Origin: Clostridium bornimense
GTDB taxonomy: Bacteria > Bacillota > Clostridia > Clostridiales > Clostridiaceae
Length of the DNA: 64,000 bases
Reading direction: 5' to 3'
NCBI RefSeq assembly: GCF_000577895.1
Contig: NZ_HG917869.1
Location: 124,001-188,000 of the forward strand
Under the pieces are notes generated by a model. That model did not search any database and was not told the origin of the DNA. It saw only the letters and a program-made list of their open reading frames with translations. Position numbers and translations under genes: made by a program. Within the stretch, counting starts at the first letter, position 1. Each line of letters begins with the position of its first letter. Positions 36,466 through 45,209 of the stretch are shown one piece after another.

Positions 36466-37281
36466 TTATGAAACATGTATAGATATTTTTATTACATATT
36501 CATTAGGATTTTTGGTAGCGCATTCGTCGATTAATACTTCTTCATATGAATAGCCAATAATAGTTAGATTATTATCCTTTATAAATTTTATTAGTCTTAC
36601 ATATAAATCTTTTGTTTTATCATAATATCCTTGGATATATCCTGTAACATAAAGACCAGCTGGCTTAATATATAGATTTTCTATATTTTTATTATCAACT
36701 TCTGTAAAGTAATAACTGTAGTTATAAAAATCTTCATTTAGAAGATTTTCTTTTGAAATCATTACTCCCACAGGATAACCTTTATATAAGTCATTATTTA
36801 TACAATATTTTAAGTGGTCGGTATATGTAGAAATATCATAGCCATATGCCACATCTTTTATTGCATTGCTCAAAACAAAAAACTCTTCTTTTTTATTTTC
36901 TAAAATAATGTCGTCATTTATATTTTTACCTGCTTTAGTAATAGAGATTTTATTTTCCATAAGCTCTTTAAGTTTTTCTAATTCCTTAATTTCTTTATCA
37001 ATTTTTTCTTTTTCTCTTTGAAATAAATCTAAAGCAATATCTGGATTTCTATTGTCAATGAAGGTTTTTATTTCTTTAAGGGGCATACCAAGTCGCTTCA
37101 GTTCTGATATTACATTAAATAATTCAAATTGATTATGTGAATAATAACGATATCCATTTTCTAAAATTTTTTTTGGCTTAAATAGACCTATATTATCGTA
37201 GTGAAATAAAGTTTTTTTATTTACACCGCAGAGATTAGCAAATTCACCAGTAGTAAAGTATTCTTTTATTATTTTACTCAA
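36466..37281 (-). CDS. MerR family regulator with GyrI-like effector domain
   Basis: 271 residues, TTG start with GAGGTG ten bases upstream. N-terminal MerR HTH (TTGEFANLCGVNKKTLFHYD ... YRYYSHNQFELFNVISEL), a coiled-coil linker at about 85-125 (KEKIDKEIKELEKLKELM), and a C-terminal drug-binding GyrI-like domain. Divergent from a MATE transporter gene whose promoter has the 19-bp spacer typical of MerR activation, so the target is clear by context. Confidence 0.88.
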   Translation of the reverse strand: MSKIIKEYFTTGEFANLCGVNKKTLFHYDNIGLFKPKKILENGYRYYSHNQFELFNVISELKRLGMPLKEIKTFIDNRNPDIALDLFQREKEKIDKEIKELEKLKELMENKISITKAGKNINDDIILENKKEEFFVLSNAIKDVAYGYDISTYTDHLKYCINNDLYKGYPVGVMISKENLLNEDFYNYSYYFTEVDNKNIENLYIKPAGLYVTGYIQGYYDKTKDLYVRLIKFIKDNNLTIIGYSYEEVLIDECATKNPNEYVIKISIHVS

Positions 37282-37297
37282 ATTTTCGATTCACCTC

Positions 37298-37328
37298 TTG
37301 ACTATACTGTTACTGTATACTTTATTAT
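37298..37328 (+). promoter_or_regulatory. MerR-type promoter (19-bp spacer) for the MATE gene
   Basis: TTGACT (37298-37303), then exactly 19 bp including ATACTGTTACTGTATAC, then TATTAT (37323-37328). Overlong spacers with dyad symmetry are the mark of promoters untwisted by MerR activators. Confidence 0.75.
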
Positions 37329-37370
37329 AAAACAATATGACATTTAAATCACGACAAAATGGAGGTAAAA

Positions 37371-38696
37371 ATGGATAATTCATTAGGTAAAAAAGTTACT
37401 TTTCTATCACTTATAAAGTATACTTTTCCAACAATTATGATGATGTTGTTCTTTTCATTATATACTATTATAGATGGTATGTTTATTTCAAGATTTGTTA
37501 ATGCTGATGCTCTTTCAGCAACAAATATAGTATATCCTGTTATAAATATATTACTAGGACTTGGGATAATGCTAGCAACAGGAGGAAGTGCCATAGTTGC
37601 AAAACTTATGGGGGAAGGTAAAAATAAAGAAGCAAGAGAAAGCTTTACATCACTTATTACTACTTCAATAGTAGTTGGAATAACTATAGCAATAGTTGGG
37701 ATAATATTTATTAAACCAATAATATATGCTTTAGGGTCAACAGAGAGATTATATAGCTATAGTTTTGATTATCTTTTTATAATGTTAGCATTTTCACCAG
37801 TAATAATGCTAAAAGTGTTTTTTGATTATTTTCTTGTAACAGCAGGACATCCTAAATTAGGATTACTTAGTTCTATTCTTGGAGGAATTACAAATATAAT
37901 TTTAGACTATATATTTATTATTCCATTAGGGATGGGGATAAAAGGTGCTGCACTAGCTACTTGTATAGGATACACACTTCCTTGTATTATTGGGATAATA
38001 GTCTTTATTAATAAGAAAAATATTTTATATTTCGAAAAAGGTAAATTTAGAAGTAGCGTAATTATAAAAAGTTGCTCAAATGGTATTTCAGAAATGATAA
38101 CGCAGATTTCTTCAGCAGTGACAACATTTTTATTTAATATAGTAATGCTTAAATTTCTTGGTGAAAATGGAGTGGCAGCAATAACTATTGTATTATATGC
38201 TCAATTTTTAATGGTTTCAGCATATCTCGGATTTACATCAGGAGTAGCTCCTAGGATAAGTTATAATTATGGGAAAGATGATAGGGAGCAGCTAAATAAA
38301 ATAGTAAAATATAGCTTTAGGTTTATTGCAATATTATCGGTAATATCGTTTATATTATCAATGGTGTTTTCTTCTACTATAGTAACATTGTTTACAGAAA
38401 GAGGATCAGAATTATATCATATAGCTTTAAGTGGATTTAAGATATTTTCTATGACATTTTTAATATGTGGGTTTAATATTTTCACCAGTGGAATGTTCAC
38501 AGCATTTTCAAATGGAAAGATATCTGCAATACTATCAACTCTTAGAACTTTTGTATTTTTTATCATAGGAATATTAATATTGCCATCATTACTTGGAGTT
38601 AATGGTGTTTGGCTTGTGGTACCAATTGCAGAATGTGCTACTATAGTTGTTGGATTAGTTTATATATTAAAATATAAAAAGGTATATCATTATTAA
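37371..38696 (+). CDS. MATE family efflux transporter
   Basis: 441 residues from ATG 37371; ATG 37359 overlaps the GGAGG site. Twelve hydrophobic helices in two halves, with DGMFISRFVNADALSATNIVYP (helix 1-2 region) and the equivalent region in the second half (GFTSGVAPRISYNYG). Exports drugs or metabolites in exchange for Na+ or H+. Divergent from its likely MerR activator. Confidence 0.88.
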   Translation: MDNSLGKKVTFLSLIKYTFPTIMMMLFFSLYTIIDGMFISRFVNADALSATNIVYPVINILLGLGIMLATGGSAIVAKLMGEGKNKEARESFTSLITTSIVVGITIAIVGIIFIKPIIYALGSTERLYSYSFDYLFIMLAFSPVIMLKVFFDYFLVTAGHPKLGLLSSILGGITNIILDYIFIIPLGMGIKGAALATCIGYTLPCIIGIIVFINKKNILYFEKGKFRSSVIIKSCSNGISEMITQISSAVTTFLFNIVMLKFLGENGVAAITIVLYAQFLMVSAYLGFTSGVAPRISYNYGKDDREQLNKIVKYSFRFIAILSVISFILSMVFSSTIVTLFTERGSELYHIALSGFKIFSMTFLICGFNIFTSGMFTAFSNGKISAILSTLRTFVFFIIGILILPSLLGVNGVWLVVPIAECATIVVGLVYILKYKKVYHY

Positions 38697-38739
38697 AATA
38701 TATTGACTTTTGATAATGTTAGGAATAAAATGGTGTAAA

Positions 38740-39046
38740 TATAATTAAAGACTATGAAAAGAAGAGTAGATAGATATGTTCTTTTAAAGAGAGCTTCGGA
38801 AGGTGAAAGGAAGTAAAGAAACGTCTATTGAACCAAGCCTTGGAGTTTCATACGGATCTTTCATAAAGAAAGTGATGCTATGACGTTTATCTACGTTACA
38901 AGATTAGAGTATAAGTTTCTGTAATTCAGATTCCGTACTTGAAGAGGCTATTATAGTGATATATTAGTAAAATAGAGTGGCAACGCGAAGTAAGCTTTCG
39001 TCTCTAAAATCATAATTTTGATTTTAGGACGAAAGCTTTTTATTTT
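38740..39046 (+). promoter_or_regulatory. T-box riboswitch upstream of glnS
   Basis: After a TATAAT box (38740-38745) comes stem I, with AAGAGAGCTTCGGAAGGTGAAA. A possible CAA specifier lies at 38834-38836 in GAACCAAGCC. The T-box AGAGTGGCAACGCG lies at 38974-38987; its TGGC bulge would pair with the GCCA end of tRNA-Gln. The terminator AAGCTTTCGTC (38992) pairs with GACGAAAGCTT (39028), followed by TTTTATTTTTT. Uncharged tRNA-Gln should favour read-through into glnS. Confidence 0.88.
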
Positions 39047-39062
39047 TTAGGAGGAAAGAAAA

Positions 39063-39074
39063 ATGGGGCAATAA
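39063..39074 (+). CDS. Possible minimal uORF (Met-Gly-Gln-stop)
   Basis: A perfect AGGAGG (39049-39054) stands nine bases before ATG GGG CAA TAA, between the T-box terminator and glnS. The glutamine codon in a leader of glnS is suggestive, but a chance occurrence cannot be excluded. Imperfect hairpins follow at 39073-39137. Confidence 0.35.
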   Translation: MGQ

Positions 39075-39159
39075 GAAAAGTTACTTCTTTTTATGTTCTT
39101 CAAATTTACCAGAGGGAGAGAAAAAAGGTAGAGTTGAAGAAAAAAAGGAGGAAGTAAAG

Positions 39160-40791
39160 ATGTGTAAAGAAAATAGTTTAAACTTTGTAGACAAAATAGT
39201 AGGTAGAGATTTTGACAATGGGATTTGTAGTGAGATTCACACAAGATTTCCACCAGAGCCTAATGGATATCTTCATATTGGTAGTGCTTATGCTATAAAT
39301 ATTAGTTATTCAATAGCTAAGAAGTATGGGGGCAAATTTAATTTAAGACTTGATGATACAAATCCAGGGAAAGAAGATATTCAGTATGTAAATGCTATAA
39401 AAGAGGATATGAAATGGTTAGGATTTGATTATGGAGGAAAAGAATATTATGGATCTAATTATTTTGAAGATATATATTCTTATGCTGTATATTTGATTAA
39501 AAAAGGTAAAGCCTATGTTTGTGATTTATCACCAGATGAAATAAAAAAATATAGAGGAACTTTAAAAGAACCAGGAATTGATAGTCCGTATAGAAATAGG
39601 TCAATTGAAGAAAACTTAAAGTTATTTGAAGATATGAAAGAAGGAAAGTTTTCAGAAGGTGAGAAGGTTTTAAGAGCTAAAATAGATATGAATAGTGGCA
39701 ATATAAATATGAGAGATCCAGTTATATATAGAATAAGTTATAAGGAGCATTATAAGACTAAAGATAAGTGGTGTATTTATCCAATGTATGATTTTGCACA
39801 TCCTATTCAAGATTATATGGAAGGTATAACTCATTCTCTTTGTTCTATAGAGTTTAAGGATCATAGACCATTATATAATTGGGTATTGGAGAATTTAGAT
39901 TTAGAAGGAAATTTACCTAAGCAAATTGAGTTTGGAAGAATGAACTTAAGTGGAGTGGTGACAAGTAAAAGGTATTTGAAAGAATTAGTTGAAAAGAATT
40001 TAGTAGAAGGATGGGATGATCCAAGACTTCCAACAATAAAGGGTTTAAGAAGAAGAGGATATACAAGAAATTCTATATTAAACTTTTTAGGAGAAATAGG
40101 TGTTTCTAAAAGTGAAAGTACTGTAGATATTTCTATGTTGGAAAGCTCATTAAGAGATGATTTAAAAACAGAGGTTCCTGTAGTTATGGCAGTGCTAAAC
40201 CCACTAAAGGTTGTTATAACAAATTTATCAGAAGATTACACAGAGGAGTTAGAGGTTATAAATAATAAAGAAAATCCCAACTTAGGTAAAAGGAAGGTAG
40301 TTTTTAGTAGAGTTATCTATATAGAAAAAGAAGATTTTATGGAGAAAGCACCTAAGAAATATAATAGGTTAGTATTAGATGGAGAAGTGAGACTTTATGG
40401 AGGATATTTTATTAAGTGTAATAAGGTAATAAAGAATAATGATGGCGAGATAGAAGAAATAAGGTGTACCTATGATCCTGAGACTAAAAGTGGAAGTGGA
40501 TTTACAGGAAGAAAAGTAAAAGGAACAATTCATTGGATTAGTGAAAAAAATTTCATATCATGTAAAGTAAATTTATATGAATCATTATTTTTAGTGAAAC
40601 TTAAAACTAGTGAGCTTGAAAAATATATTAATAAAAATTCTTTAATAATAAAAGATAATGTTATGATAGAAAAGTCAATTTTAAATTTTAAAGAAAGAGT
40701 GCAATTCATGAGACATGGATATTTTATTAGAGACAATGATAAAGAGTTAGTTTTTAATAGAATTGTTTCATTAAAAAAATCTTATAGATAG
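39160..40791 (+). CDS. glnS: Glutaminyl-tRNA synthetase
   Basis: 543 residues. RFPPEPNGYLHIGS (about 30-42) holds the class I HIGH site, RLDDTNP follows, the KMSKS equivalent is VVTSKR (about 265-270), and LCSIEFKDHRPLYNW is a GlnRS signature. The C-terminal 200 residues form the two anticodon-binding barrels. It charges tRNA-Gln directly. It is preceded by AAAGGAGGAAG and controlled by a T-box leader. Length is normal for the family. Confidence 0.95.
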   Translation: MCKENSLNFVDKIVGRDFDNGICSEIHTRFPPEPNGYLHIGSAYAINISYSIAKKYGGKFNLRLDDTNPGKEDIQYVNAIKEDMKWLGFDYGGKEYYGSNYFEDIYSYAVYLIKKGKAYVCDLSPDEIKKYRGTLKEPGIDSPYRNRSIEENLKLFEDMKEGKFSEGEKVLRAKIDMNSGNINMRDPVIYRISYKEHYKTKDKWCIYPMYDFAHPIQDYMEGITHSLCSIEFKDHRPLYNWVLENLDLEGNLPKQIEFGRMNLSGVVTSKRYLKELVEKNLVEGWDDPRLPTIKGLRRRGYTRNSILNFLGEIGVSKSESTVDISMLESSLRDDLKTEVPVVMAVLNPLKVVITNLSEDYTEELEVINNKENPNLGKRKVVFSRVIYIEKEDFMEKAPKKYNRLVLDGEVRLYGGYFIKCNKVIKNNDGEIEEIRCTYDPETKSGSGFTGRKVKGTIHWISEKNFISCKVNLYESLFLVKLKTSELEKYINKNSLIIKDNVMIEKSILNFKERVQFMRHGYFIRDNDKELVFNRIVSLKKSYR

Positions 40792-40797
40792 GTTTAT

Positions 40798-40835
40798 CAT
40801 CCTGAAGATACATTAAGTATTTTCAGGATGTTTCA
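40798..40835 (+). terminator. Terminator after glnS
   Basis: CATCCTGAA pairs with TTCAGGATG, followed by TTTCATT. Confidence 0.7.
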
Positions 40836-40871
40836 TTGTAAAAAATTAATTAATACTATGTTAATTTTTTA

Positions 40872-40936
40872 TTTACAATATTTTTATGTAAAAAATATTA
40901 CAAAATATTGTAAACTAAAATAATAAATGGTATAAT
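40872..40936 (+). promoter_or_regulatory. Promoter and palindrome upstream of the CBM21 genes
   Basis: TTGTAA (40908-40913), 17 bp, TATAAT (40931-40936). A 12-bp inverted repeat TTTACAATATTT (40872-40883) / AAATATTGTAAA (40903-40914) overlaps the -35 element, a likely operator. Confidence 0.6.
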
Positions 40937-40981
40937 AGCAAATGTAAGGAATTACATAATTTAATGTAGGGAGGAAAAATT

Positions 40982-41710
40982 ATGAACTTAGTATTAAACC
41001 TTAAAAAGAAATTAGCATTATTACTTTCGGTTATTTTATTGTCAACTATATTTGCTTTTACTGGTGCTCCGATAAAGGCAGAGGCAGCTACTGATAATGT
41101 GTCTTTTTACTATTTAGATTCTCAGTATTATTATCGTTATGGAACTATTAAGAATATCTACATAAAGGTAAAAAATATTGCTTATGAAAAGGATGTAACT
41201 GTACATTACAAAAACTTTAGTAGTGATCAATGGCTTGATCAATCAGCAGAATATGTAAAAGATCTTGGTGATGGATATGAAATATGGAAAGCAAGTATTT
41301 CAAATTATGGAACAAATGTTGAAAATTTTTGTATAAAGTATGAAGTGAACGGTAATACTTATTGGGATAATAATGATGGTGAAAATTATAATTACCCAGA
41401 TACATTAGGTGTTGCAGCATTACATGTAATGAGAGGATATTATGATTCTGAAAATAACCTTCAAGTTAATTTGAAAAATTATGGTTATGAGAAAAGCGTA
41501 AAAGTTGTATATAGTTATGATAATTGGGCAACTGAAGAGAGTAAGGAATTAGTATACAAAAAAACAAATACAAATGGTGAAGAAATATGGGCAGCCAATA
41601 TAGATAAGACAGATTCTATTCAATATTATATTAAATACACAGTAAATGGACAAACTTATTATGATAGTAATTTTGGATTAAACTATGATTCAAGTTATGG
41701 ATTATATTAA
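40982..41710 (+). CDS. Secreted protein with two CBM21-like domains
   Basis: 242 residues. Signal peptide 1-37 (ends IKAEA). Two tandem modules (about 38-135 and 140-242), each with the CBM21 pattern VKNIAYEKDVTVHYKN ... WKASI ... FCIKYEVNGNTYWDNNDGENY. CBM21 modules bind starch or glycogen. No catalytic domain or wall anchor follows, so the protein is a free or loosely bound alpha-glucan-binding protein. About two-thirds similar to the next gene. Confidence 0.75.
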   Translation: MNLVLNLKKKLALLLSVILLSTIFAFTGAPIKAEAATDNVSFYYLDSQYYYRYGTIKNIYIKVKNIAYEKDVTVHYKNFSSDQWLDQSAEYVKDLGDGYEIWKASISNYGTNVENFCIKYEVNGNTYWDNNDGENYNYPDTLGVAALHVMRGYYDSENNLQVNLKNYGYEKSVKVVYSYDNWATEESKELVYKKTNTNGEEIWAANIDKTDSIQYYIKYTVNGQTYYDSNFGLNYDSSYGLY

Positions 41711-41753
41711 TAATAATTTTAAGATATTTAATCAATAAAGGAGGAAATTTTGT

Positions 41754-42485
41754 ATGAATTTACTATTAAACTTAAAAAATAAATTAGCAGTAGTACTTTC
41801 TATTGTATTGGTATCAACTTTATTTGCTTTTGTAGGGACACCTGTAAAAGCTGAAGCAGCTACTGATAATGTGTCTTTCTATTATTCTGATAATTATGGA
41901 TTTTATCATGGCGGTGTAGAAAATGATATTTACATAAAAGTAAAAAATATAGCTTATGATAAGAACGTAGTTGTTCACTATAAGAATGCTGATGATGATA
42001 CTTGGTATGATTGTTCTGCAACTTATGTTAAGAGCCTCAATAATGGTGAGGAAATATGGGTAGCAAGGATTACAAACTTTGGAACAGGTGTTGAAAATTT
42101 CTGCATTAAATATGAAGTAAATGGCGAGACTTATTGGGATAATAACAGTGGAAGTAATTATTCTATTACTGATACTTTAGGCGTAGCACCTATTCATGTA
42201 ATAAGATCACCATATTATGGAGATGGCAATCCTAAGGTAACTTTAAAGAACTATGGTTATGAGAAAACTGTAAAAGTAATTTACACAGTAGACGATTGGA
42301 GTACTCAAGGTAGCTATGAATTAGAATATGAGAAAACTTTAGAAAATGGAAATGAGATATGGAATGGGGATGTACCTTCAGAAATAAAAGGAAAGACTAT
42401 TGAGTATTATATTTCATATACAGTAAATGGACAAACTTATTATGATAGTAACTTTGGTGAAAATTATTCTTGTTATACTTATTAA
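41754..42485 (+). CDS. Secreted protein with two CBM21-like domains (paralogue)
   Basis: 243 residues with the same design as the preceding gene: signal peptide to about 37, then two CBM21-like modules (KNIAYDKNVVVHYKN ... YEVNGETYWDNNSGSNY and LKNYGYEKTVKVIYTVDDWS ... YTVNGQTYYDSNFGENY). Strong AAAGGAGG site, 43 bp after the upstream stop, so cotranscribed. A recent tandem duplication. Probably secreted to bind starch or glycogen particles. Confidence 0.75.
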   Translation: MNLLLNLKNKLAVVLSIVLVSTLFAFVGTPVKAEAATDNVSFYYSDNYGFYHGGVENDIYIKVKNIAYDKNVVVHYKNADDDTWYDCSATYVKSLNNGEEIWVARITNFGTGVENFCIKYEVNGETYWDNNSGSNYSITDTLGVAPIHVIRSPYYGDGNPKVTLKNYGYEKTVKVIYTVDDWSTQGSYELEYEKTLENGNEIWNGDVPSEIKGKTIEYYISYTVNGQTYYDSNFGENYSCYTY

Positions 42486-42507
42486 TAATTTAATATAAAA
42501 ATATATG

Positions 42508-42544
42508 ATGCTGTTGCAGTTAGATTTGCAACAGCATTATTTAT
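42508..42544 (+). terminator. Terminator after the CBM21 pair
   Basis: ATGCTGTTGCA pairs with TGCAACAGCAT, followed by TATTTAT. Confidence 0.85.
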
Positions 42545-42653
42545 ATTAAAGAGTAGTAGATTTAAGATGAGTTATAATTTTATTGTAACAATGGACATAG
42601 TTTACAATTTGTTACATGTGATATAAAATTATGTAATAACAGAGGAGGTAGAC

Positions 42654-43328
42654 ATGTATAAGATTTTAATAGTTGAAGATGATGAAATTATTGCAACACT
42701 ACTTAAGGATAATTTATGTAAATGGGGATATGAAGGAAAGGTAATAGATGATTTTACTAAAGTTATGGAAGAATTTTTAGAATTTGATCCCCAGCTAGTA
42801 ATTTTAGATATAACATTGCCATTTTATAATGGCTATCATTGGTGTAGTGAAATAAGAAAAGTGTCTAAGGTACCGATAATATTTGCATCATCTACAAGTG
42901 ATAATATGAATTTAATTATGGCGATAAATATGGGAGCTGATGATTTTATATCAAAGCCTTTTGATTTAAATGTAATGATAGCAAAAATACAAGCACTTCT
43001 TAGAAGAACATATTCTTTTCAAGGACAAGTTGATATATTAGAAAATAATGGAGTAATTTTGAATTTGGGAGAAGCTATTTTAACTTATAAAGATAAGAAG
43101 TTAGAATTAAGTAAAAATGAATTTAAGATTATGCAAATACTCCTAGAAAATAAAAATAAAGTAGTTTCAAGGGAGGATATTATGACCCACCTTTGGAAAA
43201 GCGATAGTTTTATTGATGATAATACTCTTACTGTTAATGTTACTCGTCTTAGGAAGAAGCTTGAAGATATAGAACTAAAAGATTTTATAAAAACAAAAAA
43301 AGGAATAGGTTATATAATAGGTGGTTAA
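42654..43328 (+). CDS. BceR-like response regulator
   Basis: 224 residues. Receiver domain with phosphorylated Asp52 (VILDITLPFYNG) and Lys in SKPFD, then an OmpR/PhoB winged helix (SREDIMTHLWKSD ... VTRLRKKL). Overlapped by the sensor kinase gene and followed by BceAB-type ABC genes, the standard peptide-antibiotic resistance module. AGAGGAGG precedes the ATG. Confidence 0.9.
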   Translation: MYKILIVEDDEIIATLLKDNLCKWGYEGKVIDDFTKVMEEFLEFDPQLVILDITLPFYNGYHWCSEIRKVSKVPIIFASSTSDNMNLIMAINMGADDFISKPFDLNVMIAKIQALLRRTYSFQGQVDILENNGVILNLGEAILTYKDKKLELSKNEFKIMQILLENKNKVVSREDIMTHLWKSDSFIDDNTLTVNVTRLRKKLEDIELKDFIKTKKGIGYIIGG

Positions 43329-43329
43329 T

Positions 43330-44334
43330 GTGCAAGGTAACATATTTATATCATATTTAAAAGAGAGATTTAAAATCATAATAGCTTTCGTTACTTTTAT
43401 AGTTATCTTTTTTATTGTATATAGTTTGTATCATATTTCTTTTGAGCCTATTTTATATTCGTCTATATTAATAGTTACATTGACCATGATATTTTCAATA
43501 TATGATTTTTACAAATACTATACTAATAATATAAAGGTGAAAGGTATACTAAGAGATATTCAATATGTAGAGGATTCTTTACCTGAAAGTAGATGTCTTT
43601 TAGAACAGTATTATCAGGAAATTATAAAGAATTTATACGAAAGAAACAAGAGGATAGAGGGTACATCTAATAACAATATTAGTGAGATGATAGAGTATTA
43701 TACAATGTGGGTACATCAGATAAAAACTCCTATTGCAGCATTACATATGATATTGCAGTCAATGGAATTGGGGAAAGAAAAGAGAGCTATATCACAGGAG
43801 CTATTTAAGATAGAACAATATGTTGAGATGGCATTGTATTTTGTAAGAATGGGTACAATGTCTAGTGATTTAAGGTTAGAAAGTTATTCTATAAAATCTA
43901 TTGTTAATGATGTGATAAAAAAGTATTCAACAATTTTTATTAATAAAAAGATAAAATTAAATTTAGAAGATATTGATATTGAAGTAATAACTGATGAGAA
44001 GTGGATTTCTTTTGTATTAGAGCAGGTTATATCTAATGCATTGAAGTATACAAAGAAAGGTACGATATCAATATATATGGATAGTAAGTCAAAAGAGACT
44101 TTAGTTATAGAAGATACAGGAATAGGTATAGCTAAAGAAGATATTCCAAGAGTATTTGAAAGAGGATTTACAGGATATAATGGAAGGATGGATAGGAAGT
44201 CCACGGGGATAGGGTTATATTTATGCAAGAAAATACTAGATAACTTATCTCATAAAATTACTATAGATTCTGAAATAGGTAAAGGAACTACTGTTGCCAT
44301 TGATTTTTCAAGAAAAAATATAGAAATATTGTAA
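43330..44334 (+). CDS. BceS-like intramembrane-sensing histidine kinase
   Basis: 334 residues from GTG 43330 (AGGTGG five bases upstream; GTG 43321 also in frame). Two membrane helices (about 14-35 and 42-60) with almost no external loop, then the H-box MWVHQIKTP (His129), and the ATPase boxes VISNALKYT, EDTGIGI and STGIGLYL. Kinases of this type sense through the BceAB transporter rather than binding the drug themselves. Confidence 0.9.
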   Translation: MQGNIFISYLKERFKIIIAFVTFIVIFFIVYSLYHISFEPILYSSILIVTLTMIFSIYDFYKYYTNNIKVKGILRDIQYVEDSLPESRCLLEQYYQEIIKNLYERNKRIEGTSNNNISEMIEYYTMWVHQIKTPIAALHMILQSMELGKEKRAISQELFKIEQYVEMALYFVRMGTMSSDLRLESYSIKSIVNDVIKKYSTIFINKKIKLNLEDIDIEVITDEKWISFVLEQVISNALKYTKKGTISIYMDSKSKETLVIEDTGIGIAKEDIPRVFERGFTGYNGRMDRKSTGIGLYLCKKILDNLSHKITIDSEIGKGTTVAIDFSRKNIEIL

Positions 44335-44352
44335 TCTTACATAGATGTAAGA
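44335..44352. promoter_or_regulatory. BceR-type operator
   Basis: TCTTACATAGATGTAAGA contains TTACA-N4-TGTAA, matching the TNACA-N4-TGTAA motif I recall for BceR-like regulators, about 90 bp before the transporter genes. A hairpin GAAATGTA/TACATTTC followed by a T-run lies at 44362-44401 and may end the upstream transcript. Confidence 0.6.
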
Positions 44353-44441
44353 TTAAATGAAGAAATGTAAGCAAAGGTTAAGGCAATACATTTCTTTTTT
44401 TATTATACTTAATTTGTAAGAAAGATTTGGAGGATAAAGAG

Positions 44442-45209
44442 ATGGCATTTTTAGAGATTAAAAATTTAAAGAAAATATATACAACAAGATTTGGGGGAAA
44501 TAAAGTTGAAGCCTTAAAAGATATATCTTTTTCCGTTGAGGAAGGAGAATATATTGCTGTGATGGGAGAGTCAGGATCAGGTAAAACAACATTGTTAAAT
44601 ATATTAGCAGCATTAGATAAACCAAGTAGTGGAGAGGTCTTATTAGAAGGTAATAGTATACTTAATATAAAAGAAAAAGAAATCTCAGCATTCCGTAGAA
44701 ATCATTTAGGATTTGTATTTCAAGATTTTAATTTGTTAGATACTTTTTCATTAAAGGATAATATATTTTTACCATTAGTTTTATCAGGTAAAGATTTTCA
44801 ATATATGGATAATAGATTACAACCAATAGCTACAAAACTATGTATTAAGGATATATTAGAAAAATATCCATATGAGGTATCAGGAGGTCAAAAACAAAGA
44901 GCGGCTGTTGCAAGAGCACTTATTACAAATCCTAAGTTGATTTTGGCAGATGAACCAACAGGAGCATTAGATTCAAAATCTGCAACAGAACTATTAGAGT
45001 TATTTGCAGATATAAATGAAGCTGGTCAAACTATTGTTATGGTAACTCATAGTACAAAAGCAGCTAGTCATGCAAGTAGGGTGCTATTTATTAAAGACGG
45101 TAATGTTTTTCATCAACTATATCGTGGAACAATGAGTAATAATGAAATGTATGAAAAAATTTCAGATACCCTTACTGTATTAAGTACAGGAGGAGAAGAA
45201 AATGAATAG
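44442..45209 (+). CDS. BceA-like ABC transporter ATPase
   Basis: 255 residues from ATG 44442 (TTGGAGG upstream; TTG 44427 lies in that site). Walker A GESGSGKTT, Q-loop FVFQDFNLL, signature VSGGQKQRAAVARAL, and Walker B LILADEPTGALDSK are intact. Overlaps the permease gene by 8 bp. With the permease it removes or frees peptide antibiotics from lipid II-cycle targets and signals to the kinase. Confidence 0.93.
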   Translation: MAFLEIKNLKKIYTTRFGGNKVEALKDISFSVEEGEYIAVMGESGSGKTTLLNILAALDKPSSGEVLLEGNSILNIKEKEISAFRRNHLGFVFQDFNLLDTFSLKDNIFLPLVLSGKDFQYMDNRLQPIATKLCIKDILEKYPYEVSGGQKQRAAVARALITNPKLILADEPTGALDSKSATELLELFADINEAGQTIVMVTHSTKAASHASRVLFIKDGNVFHQLYRGTMSNNEMYEKISDTLTVLSTGGEENE

